NCBI GenBank assembly: GCA_021776635.1
Contig: JAJFFN010000038.1
Location: 1 to 64,000, forward strand
Length of the DNA stretch: 64,000 bases
Source: Robiginitomaculum sp.
Lineage (GTDB): Bacteria > Pseudomonadota > Alphaproteobacteria > Caulobacterales > Maricaulaceae
Direction: 5' to 3'
The position numbers and the translations under genes are program-made. Under the pieces are notes generated by a model, which worked only from the letters and a program-made list of their open reading frames with translations, made no database searches and was not told the origin of the DNA. Each line of letters starts with the position of its first letter. Position 1 is the first letter of the stretch. This document shows, in pieces, positions 25,206 through 33,398 of the stretch.

Positions 25206-25674
25206 AATATACTCTCCATACCTGATATACCCAAAGGCATGCAATGCCTAAACTAAGTCCCGGCCCAAATGCAATTTTTTCTGGAGCATTTTGTGACGCG
25301 TTTCGCTTTAAAACCTGAACCCACAACAAACTAACGGCAGCCCCTAACGCAATAGCATAACTAACATAGGTAGGGCCGAGCAGGGCGCCGCCTGCGGCCA
25401 TGAGCTTCACATCCCCAAACCCCAAGCCATAAATACCGTGAGTTCGTTTATGCAGGAGCCTTAAACCCCATAACATCCCCCCGCCGAGAATAGCACCTGA
25501 TAACATGAGCACCCATGATTGCTCCTTAAAAACAAACGTCCAAATGAGTGCCAAAAGGACCAACAAAACACTCGCCGAATTGGGTATAATCCCCTTTTTG
25601 GCGTCCACAAATGTGACAACACCTAAGACAAGAAACAGCGTACCTGCAAAAGCAATATATTTGATATCATACAT
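25195..25674 (-). CDS. Short prepilin peptidase (A24 family)
   Basis: A 159-residue polytopic protein with the two aspartates of the A24 leader peptidase family: FVDAKKGIIPN and GLGFGDVKL. It lacks the N-terminal methyltransferase part and zinc-binding cysteines of full GspO/PilD, resembling the short CpaA/TadV type. It would cleave GspG, H, I, J and K at the G/[FY]TL site at the inner membrane. Its start overlaps the gspK stop by one base (TAATG), so it is made with the operon. Confidence 0.88.
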   Translation of the reverse strand: MYDIKYIAFAGTLFLVLGVVTFVDAKKGIIPNSASVLLVLLALIWTFVFKEQSWVLMLSGAILGGGMLWGLRLLHKRTHGIYGLGFGDVKLMAAGGALLGPTYVSYAIALGAAVSLLWVQVLKRNASQNAPEKIAFGPGLSLGIACLWVYQVWRVYYGQ

Positions 25675-26582
25675 TATTGTTTGCTCCCGGACGGGCAGGA
25701 GATTGGTAAAGTTTCTTCGGATGTATTTTGCTTTAGAGGAACAACATCACGTGTAATGCGATGACGCCAGACGGGATCGGACGGATTGCCGGTAAAGCGA
25801 ATGATAGCGGTCATCCGTGCGGCAGAATGTTGGCTTATTGGTGCCAAAGATTGCACTTCAAAAACCTGGCCCGCCAAACTTGTACGGCGCACGCTTGGGA
25901 GTGTGGGCGGCGGTGTATCTCCAAGTCCAGCGGCGCGGCGTACGACCCCGCGTGCTAAATATGGGTCAACTCGTCCACTTGGCGCATAGATGGTTAGGAA
26001 AGGTGCGGCACAAGCCATAATATTTGCATCTACACCTAACACACGGCTTAGCTCTGCTACGTTTTTAAAAGGCGCATTACTTGGACCATATTTAAGACCT
26101 GCCTCTAGGTACGCACGGGACTCAGCGCCGTTTAAATGGATAAGCTCGTCCGCATCCCGCCAATCAGCTATTCTGTCGCCGAGTTGATCTGCCAGCTCCT
26201 GCTCATAACCGAGTTCACGAAACAGGCTAGCCAGTAATACTGGTGGGGCTCCGTTGAGATCTATCTGCGCCTGCGGACTATAGACGTAGATAGTCAGCTC
26301 TTCATCACCTAGTTCTGCCGCATAACTTTCTGTACGCGCGCGCCAAGGGTCGCGGGCATCTGCGATATGGTAAGTTGCAATAGCAACACCGCCTTCTGCT
26401 AACACCCACGCTTTATCGAGGCGCATTTGGACTTTGGTTTCAAGTACAGTGGATTTAACCAGCGAGATCGCAGCAATGCCGAGCAATGCAAGAATAAGTG
26501 ATAACCACAGCGCAGCTACTAGAGCCGTGCCTTCTTCAGAGCCCAAATAGAGACCAGGTTTATGGCTGCGTCGTTGGTTCAT
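25674..26582 (-). CDS. gspK: Type II secretion minor pseudopilin GspK
   Basis: A 302-residue protein with a short basic leader and a pseudopilin-like helix (GTALVAALWLSLILALLGIA), then the GspK core: ARDPWRA, YSPQAQIDLNGAPPVLLASL, DWRDADELIHLNGAE and FKNVAELSRVLGV. GspK lacks glutamate +5 in most T2SSs and caps the pseudopilus tip together with GspI and GspJ. It overlaps the end of gspD by 23 bases. Confidence 0.9.
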   Translation of the reverse strand: MNQRRSHKPGLYLGSEEGTALVAALWLSLILALLGIAAISLVKSTVLETKVQMRLDKAWVLAEGGVAIATYHIADARDPWRARTESYAAELGDEELTIYVYSPQAQIDLNGAPPVLLASLFRELGYEQELADQLGDRIADWRDADELIHLNGAESRAYLEAGLKYGPSNAPFKNVAELSRVLGVDANIMACAAPFLTIYAPSGRVDPYLARGVVRRAAGLGDTPPPTLPSVRRTSLAGQVFEVQSLAPISQHSAARMTAIIRFTGNPSDPVWRHRITRDVVPLKQNTSEETLPISCPSGSKQ

Positions 26583-28671
26583 CAGTAAACTTTGACACCT
26601 TCAGGTTCTGTAGGCGGCTACGAATATGATCATTAGCACGTCTCGCGTCTTCTCGTGATCTGATTATATGTGGTGTCATAAAAATTACCAACTCCGTACG
26701 GCCACGACTGTCTGATTTACCGCTGAATGCATTACCAACTAGAGGAATATCTTTGAGAACAGGAATACCTGTATCCCCCACTGTCCGGCTCGTGCGGATT
26801 AAACCTCCTAGAGCTAAAGTATCACCGTCAGCAATAGTAACAACCGTATCGAACCTTCTTTGCTGAATGGTCGGAGCATCTATGCCCGATGTAAGGGTTG
26901 GTACTGCATTACTAACCTCTTGTGCGACTTCCAGGAATACCATTTCACCGTCATTCACTCTTGGTGTAACTGTCAGTAGAATGCCTGTATCCCTGAACTG
27001 TACGGAATTGACGATAGGGGCATTGGGATTGTCAACACTGACGGCTGACTGGGTGACCACAGGAACCTGGTCCCCGACCTGTAAAGTAGCGGTCTGGTTA
27101 TCCAGGGTCATGATTTGCGGGGACGCCACGATTTCTATATCGGTAACCGCCGCCAATGCATTCATAGCAACCTGCACATAGTTGCCGGAGAACGCATAGG
27201 CAAACCCCGGAAAACGGGAAGACACCGCCCCGCTACTCGCATCGGAGAATGTCGCCGTACCGCCGGTCCGGCTATCAAAGAACCATTGTACGCCGTAACG
27301 TAATTCATCATTCAATGTAACTTCGGCAATGACGGCTTCAATCAAAACCTGGTCAGGCAATACATCCAGCATTTGAACAAGGTTGGCAATTTGGCGATAT
27401 TCTTCATCTGTGCCGTAAATGATCAGAGAGTTGGTGGCCAGGTCGGCACGTATGCGAAGTTTGTTATTTGTTCCATTGCTAACTTGTGTGGGGCGGTTTT
27501 CTTGGCTGTCGGAGTTGTTTTGACCAGAAGTATTTTCACCACTGGAGCCGCTACTCTCGCCTACGAGATCGGATATGGTATCAGCCAGTTCTTCCGCATC
27601 AGCATTTACGATCGACAGGAATTGAAACCTGCGGCCTTCTCCGCCAACATTGCGGTCAAGCTTGCGTATCCACTCTTCCGCCTGGGCAATTCTATGTGAT
27701 CTTTTGGCAATCACCAATATAGAGCCAAGGCGCGGCATAGGGATAAATTCAACTTGCGAGCCAATGGGGCCGTTAGCCCCGCCAAATATTTTCTCCAATT
27801 CTTCTATGAGAGTTTCTGGTGGGGCATATTGCGTTTCAAAAACACCGAATGACATTTGTGCGAGCCAGTCAACATCGAACATTTCCATAGTATCAAGCAG
27901 CACATTGATCTGGGCTGGCTCACCAGATAAAATGAGTATTTCTCGCTTGCTATCCACTTGCACGGTGCTGCCCTGAGGGGTGAACGGTTGTAAGACACGC
28001 GCCATTTCCGAGGCGGATATATATTCCAGAGGTGCAATTACCATTCCGCCTGCCACATTGTTTCCGGCAAGGCTAGGGGCGCGAGCAAACCGTCTGGCTT
28101 GCGATGAAGGGATAACGGTAAATGTATTTGGCGCGGTTTCAATGAGTGAAACATTGACGAGATTGAGCGCCTGATCAAGAATAGATGGGAGGTCAGATTT
28201 CTTTACAGGCTTAGCTGTGCGTAAGGTCACTTCACCTTTAACCGCCGGGTCAATGATAAAGTCGGCGCCTAATATATTGCCAAGCACAGCATTGACGATT
28301 TGCTCTACAGGCGCTTTGTCAAATGCAAGTTCTACACTGCCTGAGCGTTCCGTGATAAAGTCTTTTTGTTGCGGTCCGGATTTGACATATTGTCCCGAAC
28401 CCAGATGGATGTCCTGCAAGAGGGATGGCGCGGTCTTTGTGAGTGTGGTTTGGTTGAGTACAGGGTTAGTATCATCCGGTGTAATCTTTGCGTCCGGGTG
28501 CAATATACCTTCAAGTACATCATTGCCAACAACTCTATTGGGCAATGATTTGCCATCCGTGGTCTGGCAGCCAATAAATGCACATGCGGCTATGCCACAC
28601 AGGAACAGGTTCAATACCCGTTTGTTATTCTGCAAAACCATTAAACTTGGCTTACCCATTCTGTTTCCCAT
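26560..28671 (-). CDS. gspD: Type II secretion outer-membrane secretin GspD
   Basis: A secretin of about 703 residues with an N-terminal lipoprotein-like signal (LFLCGIAACAFIGCQTT), an N0 domain (VELAFDKAPVEQIVNAVLG), N1-N3 repeats with a Gly/Ser/Asn linker in N3 (GESSGSSGENTSGQNN) and the C-terminal secretin domain (VPVVTQSAV, LQVGDQVPV, DGDTLALGGLIR, GIPVLKDIPLVGNAF, LVIFMTPHII). The start at 28671 is chosen because GGTGA lies five bases upstream; the frame extends to 28716 and inner ATGs at 28659 and 28641 are possible. If the cysteine is lipidated, it may reach the outer membrane without a separate pilotin. Confidence 0.93.
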   Translation of the reverse strand: MGNRMGKPSLMVLQNNKRVLNLFLCGIAACAFIGCQTTDGKSLPNRVVGNDVLEGILHPDAKITPDDTNPVLNQTTLTKTAPSLLQDIHLGSGQYVKSGPQQKDFITERSGSVELAFDKAPVEQIVNAVLGNILGADFIIDPAVKGEVTLRTAKPVKKSDLPSILDQALNLVNVSLIETAPNTFTVIPSSQARRFARAPSLAGNNVAGGMVIAPLEYISASEMARVLQPFTPQGSTVQVDSKREILILSGEPAQINVLLDTMEMFDVDWLAQMSFGVFETQYAPPETLIEELEKIFGGANGPIGSQVEFIPMPRLGSILVIAKRSHRIAQAEEWIRKLDRNVGGEGRRFQFLSIVNADAEELADTISDLVGESSGSSGENTSGQNNSDSQENRPTQVSNGTNNKLRIRADLATNSLIIYGTDEEYRQIANLVQMLDVLPDQVLIEAVIAEVTLNDELRYGVQWFFDSRTGGTATFSDASSGAVSSRFPGFAYAFSGNYVQVAMNALAAVTDIEIVASPQIMTLDNQTATLQVGDQVPVVTQSAVSVDNPNAPIVNSVQFRDTGILLTVTPRVNDGEMVFLEVAQEVSNAVPTLTSGIDAPTIQQRRFDTVVTIADGDTLALGGLIRTSRTVGDTGIPVLKDIPLVGNAFSGKSDSRGRTELVIFMTPHIIRSREDARRANDHIRSRLQNLKVSKFTDEPTTQP

Positions 28672-28696
28672 ATATATCACCATTCGAGCCCGCACT

Positions 28697-29176
28697 TTAG
28701 CGCGGTTCTTCTCCATGAAACAACTTTAAACTTTCGGTTTTATTTTTTGAGGTCAGTCTTGCCTCGGTCCCCGATAAATAATCAAGTGTCCAGTTCCCAA
28801 GCTGCATGCCCCGACGACTTGATACAAGTTCACCCGTTTCAATATGTCTAAACCATCCGGTTGTTAAATTTGCAGCACGACTAACCCCGATCAACTGATA
28901 GTCGAGGGGTGACCAGTCTTCGACAATGCCCGGCAGTACTTCACCCTGGATGTCAGCAGCATTTTCCAGACTGGAAGTGAATAATGGGCGTGATCTGTAT
29001 TGTTGCAATAAATCATTTACATTGACTTTGGGTTTGGGTGTTGAGGTGGTTGTTTCAGATTGTTTTACTTCTTCAAGAGATGCGATTGTTATTTGTTTGT
29101 GCGGGGCAATCTTTGCCGTGGCACCAATTAGGATACATATTATGATGAAACCTAATGCTTTTGTGTGCGTCTTCAT
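28697..29176 (-). CDS. gspC: Type II secretion GspC-like inner-membrane protein
   Basis: A 159-residue single-pass protein (FIIICILIGATAKIA near the N-terminus) with an HR-type domain: DLLQQYRSRPLFTSS followed by YQLIGVSRAANLTTGWFRH and LVSSRRGMQLGNWTL. It would link the inner-membrane platform to the N0 domain of GspD. There is no PDZ or coiled-coil domain after the HR region, so it is the short form; a GspN-type label is an alternative. Four-base overlap with gspM. Confidence 0.75.
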   Translation of the reverse strand: MKTHTKALGFIIICILIGATAKIAPHKQITIASLEEVKQSETTTSTPKPKVNVNDLLQQYRSRPLFTSSLENAADIQGEVLPGIVEDWSPLDYQLIGVSRAANLTTGWFRHIETGELVSSRRGMQLGNWTLDYLSGTEARLTSKNKTESLKLFHGEEPR

Positions 29177-29757
29177 GGACGGGCCTCCAATTCAGCAAGT
29201 GACGGATCTTGCCAAAGAGCGGAACATTGCATGCGAATATCAAGTAAGCTTGCAGTGCCCTGACGACGTCTGATCAATAAACTATCGATTTTCAGGTTTT
29301 GGCCCTGCGCAGAGCTCTTTGCTAGAAATTGAGCTAGTCCATCTTCATTCACGCTCCAACGAACACTCGCAGAAATCGGGCGAAATGGCACGGTCGTATC
29401 CGCCATGTTGTCTGACTGAATGTTTACTTGTGAACTGGTTTCTACATTTCCTCCAGCGGACACAATGAGTGTGCGCAGATGTGTCTGTAATTCAGCACTT
29501 GCTTGTGAGGTGCTGCCACTAAGGGGCTTAAGGTTAGTGTGTAGAGCTGACATATTTTCTTGATGTATTCGTAAGTCCTGGCTCAATATTTGTTGTTGCG
29601 ATAGTAATTTTTCAACCTGGAACCGCACATCATGTAATTCTGTATAAGCTCGTATTGTCTTAGCGCCTATTACAAATAATGGGAGGCAGAGGATTAACAC
29701 CAGTACAATGGCTATGCCTTGGGCAATCCGACTGGGGTTTGCATTGATCACGTTCAT
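29173..29757 (-). CDS. gspM: Type II secretion GspM-like protein
   Basis: A 194-residue protein with a membrane helix (GIAIVLVLILCLPLFVIGA), a coiled-coil stretch (DVRFQVEKLLSQQQILSQDL) and a ferredoxin-like C-terminal domain with SASVRWSVNEDGLAQFLAK and LKIDSLLIRRR. This is the GspM/PilO layout; GspM forms part of the inner-membrane platform with GspL. Assigned mainly by position between gspL and gspC and by fold pattern. Confidence 0.75.
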   Translation of the reverse strand: MNVINANPSRIAQGIAIVLVLILCLPLFVIGAKTIRAYTELHDVRFQVEKLLSQQQILSQDLRIHQENMSALHTNLKPLSGSTSQASAELQTHLRTLIVSAGGNVETSSQVNIQSDNMADTTVPFRPISASVRWSVNEDGLAQFLAKSSAQGQNLKIDSLLIRRRQGTASLLDIRMQCSALWQDPSLAELEARP

Positions 29758-30749
29758 GGTGAAGTCTCCGGCATTATGAGTGTCAGAGTAAAGCGCTGAA
29801 GGCCACTGGGGCGATCTACTGATATTGCTCCCAACTGCACTTGCATAATATAAGGCTGGGCTTCCATTTGTGTTGCTAGCTTTGCCGGATCGTCAGTTAT
29901 ACCGCTCAACCTAATTTGATTTCCAGATAAATTCATCTCTCGTATCCACCCACCATCTGGTAAACTTGTGGTCGTGTCTGCAAGCATGTCCAAGACATTT
30001 GTACCGAGCGCATTTTCCTTGAATTGCGCACCTAAGGCTATGCTGGTTTGTATGTTCTGTAATTCAGTGCGGTCCTCTTGATTGGATAGGCGGACCAATC
30101 GCGCCTGATCTTGCCAATTTTCAGCAATCAAGGCGGGGCGGTTAGCCCATTGAGATGCTCCCCAGATGAGCCCAAAATAACAGCCAATAATGGCTAAACT
30201 AAATAAGAGAGTTTGTTTGCGCCTTGTTTGGCGGTAAAGCGAGCTGGTGAATGTATATACGCCGCCGTATCGCCCTTTGGTTTGAAGAGAAGAATACCTC
30301 TCTTGCTGATTACTCCACTCTTCCAGGTCTTTTTTACGGACAATGCCAAGAGTAAATTTACTTTGTATGTTTCTAAATTTCTCACCTTCTTGAGTATCGC
30401 CTTGCTTATTGGATTGAATGTCTGAGGTGCTATGTGGTCCAGTAATATCCCATTCAATTTGTGTTTCCGGTAGCGGTGATAAACGAGTTAACATGAGCTT
30501 CGCGGCTCTTTTTGCACTGGACCTCGTCGTGACGTTCAAAAGCAGATTTTGTTCCAACACATCTATGGGTGGGGATTTATAGATGTCTTCTTGAGCCTTG
30601 TGGTTGGTCACCCTAAAAGCCGTCGATAGATATGTACCAAAATTTGCAATAATATCCAGGCCGTCGCCGAGTAAGGTGCCGCTGCCGAGAAACCGGCTCC
30701 AGCCTGACTTTGGCGGTGCGGAAATGTCTAGTTCTTTTTTTAGCGACAT
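29754..30749 (-). CDS. gspL: Type II secretion GspL/PilN-like protein
   Basis: A 331-residue protein with a cytoplasmic N-terminal part (DVLEQNLLLNVTTRSSAKRA, resembling the divergent actin-like region), a single membrane helix near residues 182-200 (LLFSLAIIGCYFGLIWGA) and a periplasmic PilN-like domain (MLADTTTSLPDGGWIREM). GspL recruits the ATPase GspE to the membrane. Overlaps gspM by four bases and gspJ by ten. The N-terminal part is shorter than in enterobacterial GspL. Confidence 0.8.
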   Translation of the reverse strand: MSLKKELDISAPPKSGWSRFLGSGTLLGDGLDIIANFGTYLSTAFRVTNHKAQEDIYKSPPIDVLEQNLLLNVTTRSSAKRAAKLMLTRLSPLPETQIEWDITGPHSTSDIQSNKQGDTQEGEKFRNIQSKFTLGIVRKKDLEEWSNQQERYSSLQTKGRYGGVYTFTSSLYRQTRRKQTLLFSLAIIGCYFGLIWGASQWANRPALIAENWQDQARLVRLSNQEDRTELQNIQTSIALGAQFKENALGTNVLDMLADTTTSLPDGGWIREMNLSGNQIRLSGITDDPAKLATQMEAQPYIMQVQLGAISVDRPSGLQRFTLTLIMPETSP

Positions 30750-31306
30750 TGACGCCCCACAATATCAAACCGGCAAGCTGGATTTACGTCTACTTTAAGG
30801 GCAGTTGATATTACAACCTGCCAGTCACTTTCCAAGCCGCCCTCCAAATTATTCTGCGAATTAGCCAGCTGTTCTAAAACAAGCGTATGATAGTCATAAG
30901 GTGTCGTCCGGTTTACGCCCGTTTTACGCCGTTTGCCTAAGGCTCTGAAACGTAGCTCTGACCTGCTTGTTAAAATCTCCGTTTTATCAATCTGATCACT
31001 GACGGCAGACAGCACCCAAATTTCACTATTATTACCTTCAATAACCAGCTTGCTGAAATAAGGACCGTCCACGGAGATTTCATCGAGTGTTTTTTCTTTA
31101 GTTTTACCGTTTGCCAGCCAGGTGCGCCCGGAAACTTCGGCCATAACCTTATTCAGCTTGGAGCGTTCTCTTAAATCGGAAGAACTACTCTCGAGCCTTT
31201 CGTAAGATTTGAATGCCGTCCCCATTGTTGTGCTCATTGTACCTGCCGTTGCACCCAAGACCATGAGTGCAACCAATATTTCTGTTAATGTGAAACCTGC
31301 ATTCAT
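30740..31306 (-). CDS. gspJ: Type II secretion minor pseudopilin GspJ
   Basis: A pseudopilin with leader MNAG/FTLTEILVALMVLG (glutamate +5) and a C-terminal domain typical of GspJ (LVIEGNNSEIWVLSAV, RSELRFRAL, VLEQLANSQNNLEGG). The ATG at 31306 is one base after the gspI stop (TAGAATG); the frame also extends to 31330 but would overlap gspI. It joins GspI and GspK at the pseudopilus tip. Confidence 0.85.
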   Translation of the reverse strand: MNAGFTLTEILVALMVLGATAGTMSTTMGTAFKSYERLESSSSDLRERSKLNKVMAEVSGRTWLANGKTKEKTLDEISVDGPYFSKLVIEGNNSEIWVLSAVSDQIDKTEILTSRSELRFRALGKRRKTGVNRTTPYDYHTLVLEQLANSQNNLEGGLESDWQVVISTALKVDVNPACRFDIVGRQCR

Positions 31307-31307
31307 T

Positions 31308-31718
31308 CTAACGACCGACCCATTTTGCACTGGTGAGTTTTAACTTATTGGCATCGTCATTCCAGACCTCAACCGTAATGGTTTTTATATTAGGCTGTTC
31401 ATAGGATTGTGATTGTCTCTCCTTCTCCTGCCTAACAACCACGCGCCAACTTAAGTTGGACTTTTCATCAAAACCTTCACCATTTTCTTTGTCATACAAA
31501 TCCCGCTCGGTAGCATCTTCCATAAGCGAGAGCGCCAACAGCGTTTGTGCGTTGCCAGTTTTAGCTGCGTGTATTCGGCTGGCTGCATATTGTACGGTTT
31601 GCAAAAAACCTATGGCGGCAATGGCCATAACAATCATAGCCACAAGAATTTCACTGAGGATAAATCCGCCCTCTTGTTTGTCATCCACACACTTATCGGA
31701 CATATATTTATCTGTCAT
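31308..31718 (-). CDS. gspI: Type II secretion minor pseudopilin GspI
   Basis: A 136-residue pseudopilin with leader QEGG/FILSEILVAMIVMAIA (glutamate +5) and a small C-terminal domain (SLMEDATERDLYD, SWRVVVRQEKE, KTITVEVWND). The long charged leader (about 18 residues) is unusual; a start at the inner methionine (residue 6) would shorten it. Overlaps gspH by 11 bases. Confidence 0.85.
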   Translation of the reverse strand: MTDKYMSDKCVDDKQEGGFILSEILVAMIVMAIAAIGFLQTVQYAASRIHAAKTGNAQTLLALSLMEDATERDLYDKENGEGFDEKSNLSWRVVVRQEKERQSQSYEQPNIKTITVEVWNDDANKLKLTSAKWVGR

Positions 31719-32187
31719 GCAAACTCCCTATTTCAGAAGTGCCAAATACAGGGTTGATTTGGATTTGTTTTCTGCGTTCCCCCCGTTGAAGTACCAGCGC
31801 CGCACCAGTAAGCCTACCACCGGCATCTGCCATAACTACGAGGCTTTCATCCTCATATTCTTGACCATTTGCACTAAGGACACGAACCGCATTTCCCAAT
31901 AAGCGGCGTTTGATTTTTTTCTCTTCCACAAACAATGTATAACTTCTTCCATCGCTCTCAATGTGTAGCTCTCCTTGGCTGCCAGATGTTAAGGCGCGCG
32001 TACGTAAGGTTTGTAAATCTGCTTGTAAAGTTTGTGCGGCGCTATTGATGGCTACATTCGGCAACAGCCGTTGAACAGCCACAGGGCCAATTGCCGTAAC
32101 AAGGCTAAGGAGCAACAATACAACGAGTAACTCCGTCAACGTGTACCCTGCTTGGCCCTGACATATATTTTTGCTTTTCTGCCTCAC
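31708..32187 (-). CDS. gspH: Type II secretion minor pseudopilin GspH
   Basis: A 159-residue pseudopilin with cleavage site GQAG/YTLTELLVVLLLLS (glutamate +5) and a GspH-type C-terminal domain (QTLRTRALTSGSQGELHI, GAALVLQRGERRKQI). Four-base overlap with gspF. Confidence 0.88.
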   Translation of the reverse strand: MRQKSKNICQGQAGYTLTELLVVLLLLSLVTAIGPVAVQRLLPNVAINSAAQTLQADLQTLRTRALTSGSQGELHIESDGRSYTLFVEEKKIKRRLLGNAVRVLSANGQEYEDESLVVMADAGGRLTGAALVLQRGERRKQIQINPVFGTSEIGSLHDR

Positions 32188-33398
32188 ACATCAATCTCTG
32201 TTAAACTTGCTAGACCTAAAAACAATGCCCCGACGACAAGTGCAACAATGATGCCCAACACAATAGTCACAGCTGGAGTTAATGCTGCCATCAAACGTTC
32301 CATGCGCGTCCGCGCTGAACGTTCCAATATACCTGCGGCATCGGTAAGGGCTGGTCCAAGTTTGCCTGAACGCTCCCCGATCACTGCCATGCGCACCAAT
32401 AACTCTGGTGCCCCCGGTAAATTTCCTAATAAATCGGACAGGTTCTTACCGCCGCGCAGCGGGGCACTCAGTTCTTCAAATTTTTCACAAAGTACGATGT
32501 TTGCCACTGCACCTGCAGCTACAGAGTTGGCGGCGGGTAAAGGAACACCTGAGTTGACTAACAGTCCGAGCGTGCGCGCATAAGCAGAAAAGCCCGCCAG
32601 TTTTGGGCCACCCATGCCCAACCGCCCCAGGAGCAATCGATCAAAAAATTGCTTTACTTTATGTTTCAGTGCAGGGCGTGCCCGCATGCCGATGAGCAAT
32701 ACGAGCAATCCTAATGCAAGCCACGGCCCCCAAACTTCACAAAGCTGCCCAAATCCGAGTAGGGCTTTGGTCATAACCGGGAGCCTATCACCCACATCAT
32801 CAAATAAGGGGCGTAAGCGCGGTAAGACCATGGTGAAAAACACCAATAGTGTCAGGGAAATCATAAACAGGATAATCGCAGGATATACCAAAGCTGAGCC
32901 CAGCTTTTCTTTAAACGCGGCACTGGCCCCAAAACTGCTGGATGCATCCTGCAAGACTTTCTCCAAATGTCCCGCTGTTTCACCTGCTTGCACTAATCCG
33001 GCTAGAGCTAGAGCGGGGCCGGAAGTTTCTGTGGCCAATACACTATGCAGACTACCACCTTTTTGGACTTGCTCTGCACATCTTTCTGCCAAATCCCGGG
33101 CAGGTTTTGACCCAGCGGAAACGGCTGTCATTTGCAAAGCCTGATGGAGAGAAAAGCCCGAGTCTAATAGCCTTGCCAAGTCCCCTGAAAACTCAGCAGC
33201 GTCCTTTACACTAAATTCCTTGGGTGCAGGTTTAAACCAGTTTCGAAGTTCTGTTTTATCACCAGCAGGGTGCAATTTTAACGGCGTTTGCCCGCGAGCT
33301 ATTAATACTTCTAAGGCTCCAGATTTGTTCGCCGCTTCGACAATGCCCGTTTGTACATGTCCATCTGTTCCTTGAACTTTATAGCTGAACCTAGGCAT
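32184..33398 (-). CDS. gspF: Type II secretion inner-membrane platform protein GspF
   Basis: A 404-residue protein with two repeated GspF domains (EFSGDLARLLDSGFSLHQAL near residue 70 and FSAYARTLGLLVNSGVPLPA near 275) and three membrane segments (YPAIILFMISLTLLVFFTM, WLALGLLVLLIGM, TIVLGIIVALVVGALFLGL). GspF couples the ATPase GspE to pseudopilus assembly. Its ATG overlaps the gspE stop by one base. Confidence 0.93.
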   Translation of the reverse strand: MPRFSYKVQGTDGHVQTGIVEAANKSGALEVLIARGQTPLKLHPAGDKTELRNWFKPAPKEFSVKDAAEFSGDLARLLDSGFSLHQALQMTAVSAGSKPARDLAERCAEQVQKGGSLHSVLATETSGPALALAGLVQAGETAGHLEKVLQDASSSFGASAAFKEKLGSALVYPAIILFMISLTLLVFFTMVLPRLRPLFDDVGDRLPVMTKALLGFGQLCEVWGPWLALGLLVLLIGMRARPALKHKVKQFFDRLLLGRLGMGGPKLAGFSAYARTLGLLVNSGVPLPAANSVAAGAVANIVLCEKFEELSAPLRGGKNLSDLLGNLPGAPELLVRMAVIGERSGKLGPALTDAAGILERSARTRMERLMAALTPAVTIVLGIIVALVVGALFLGLASLTEIDV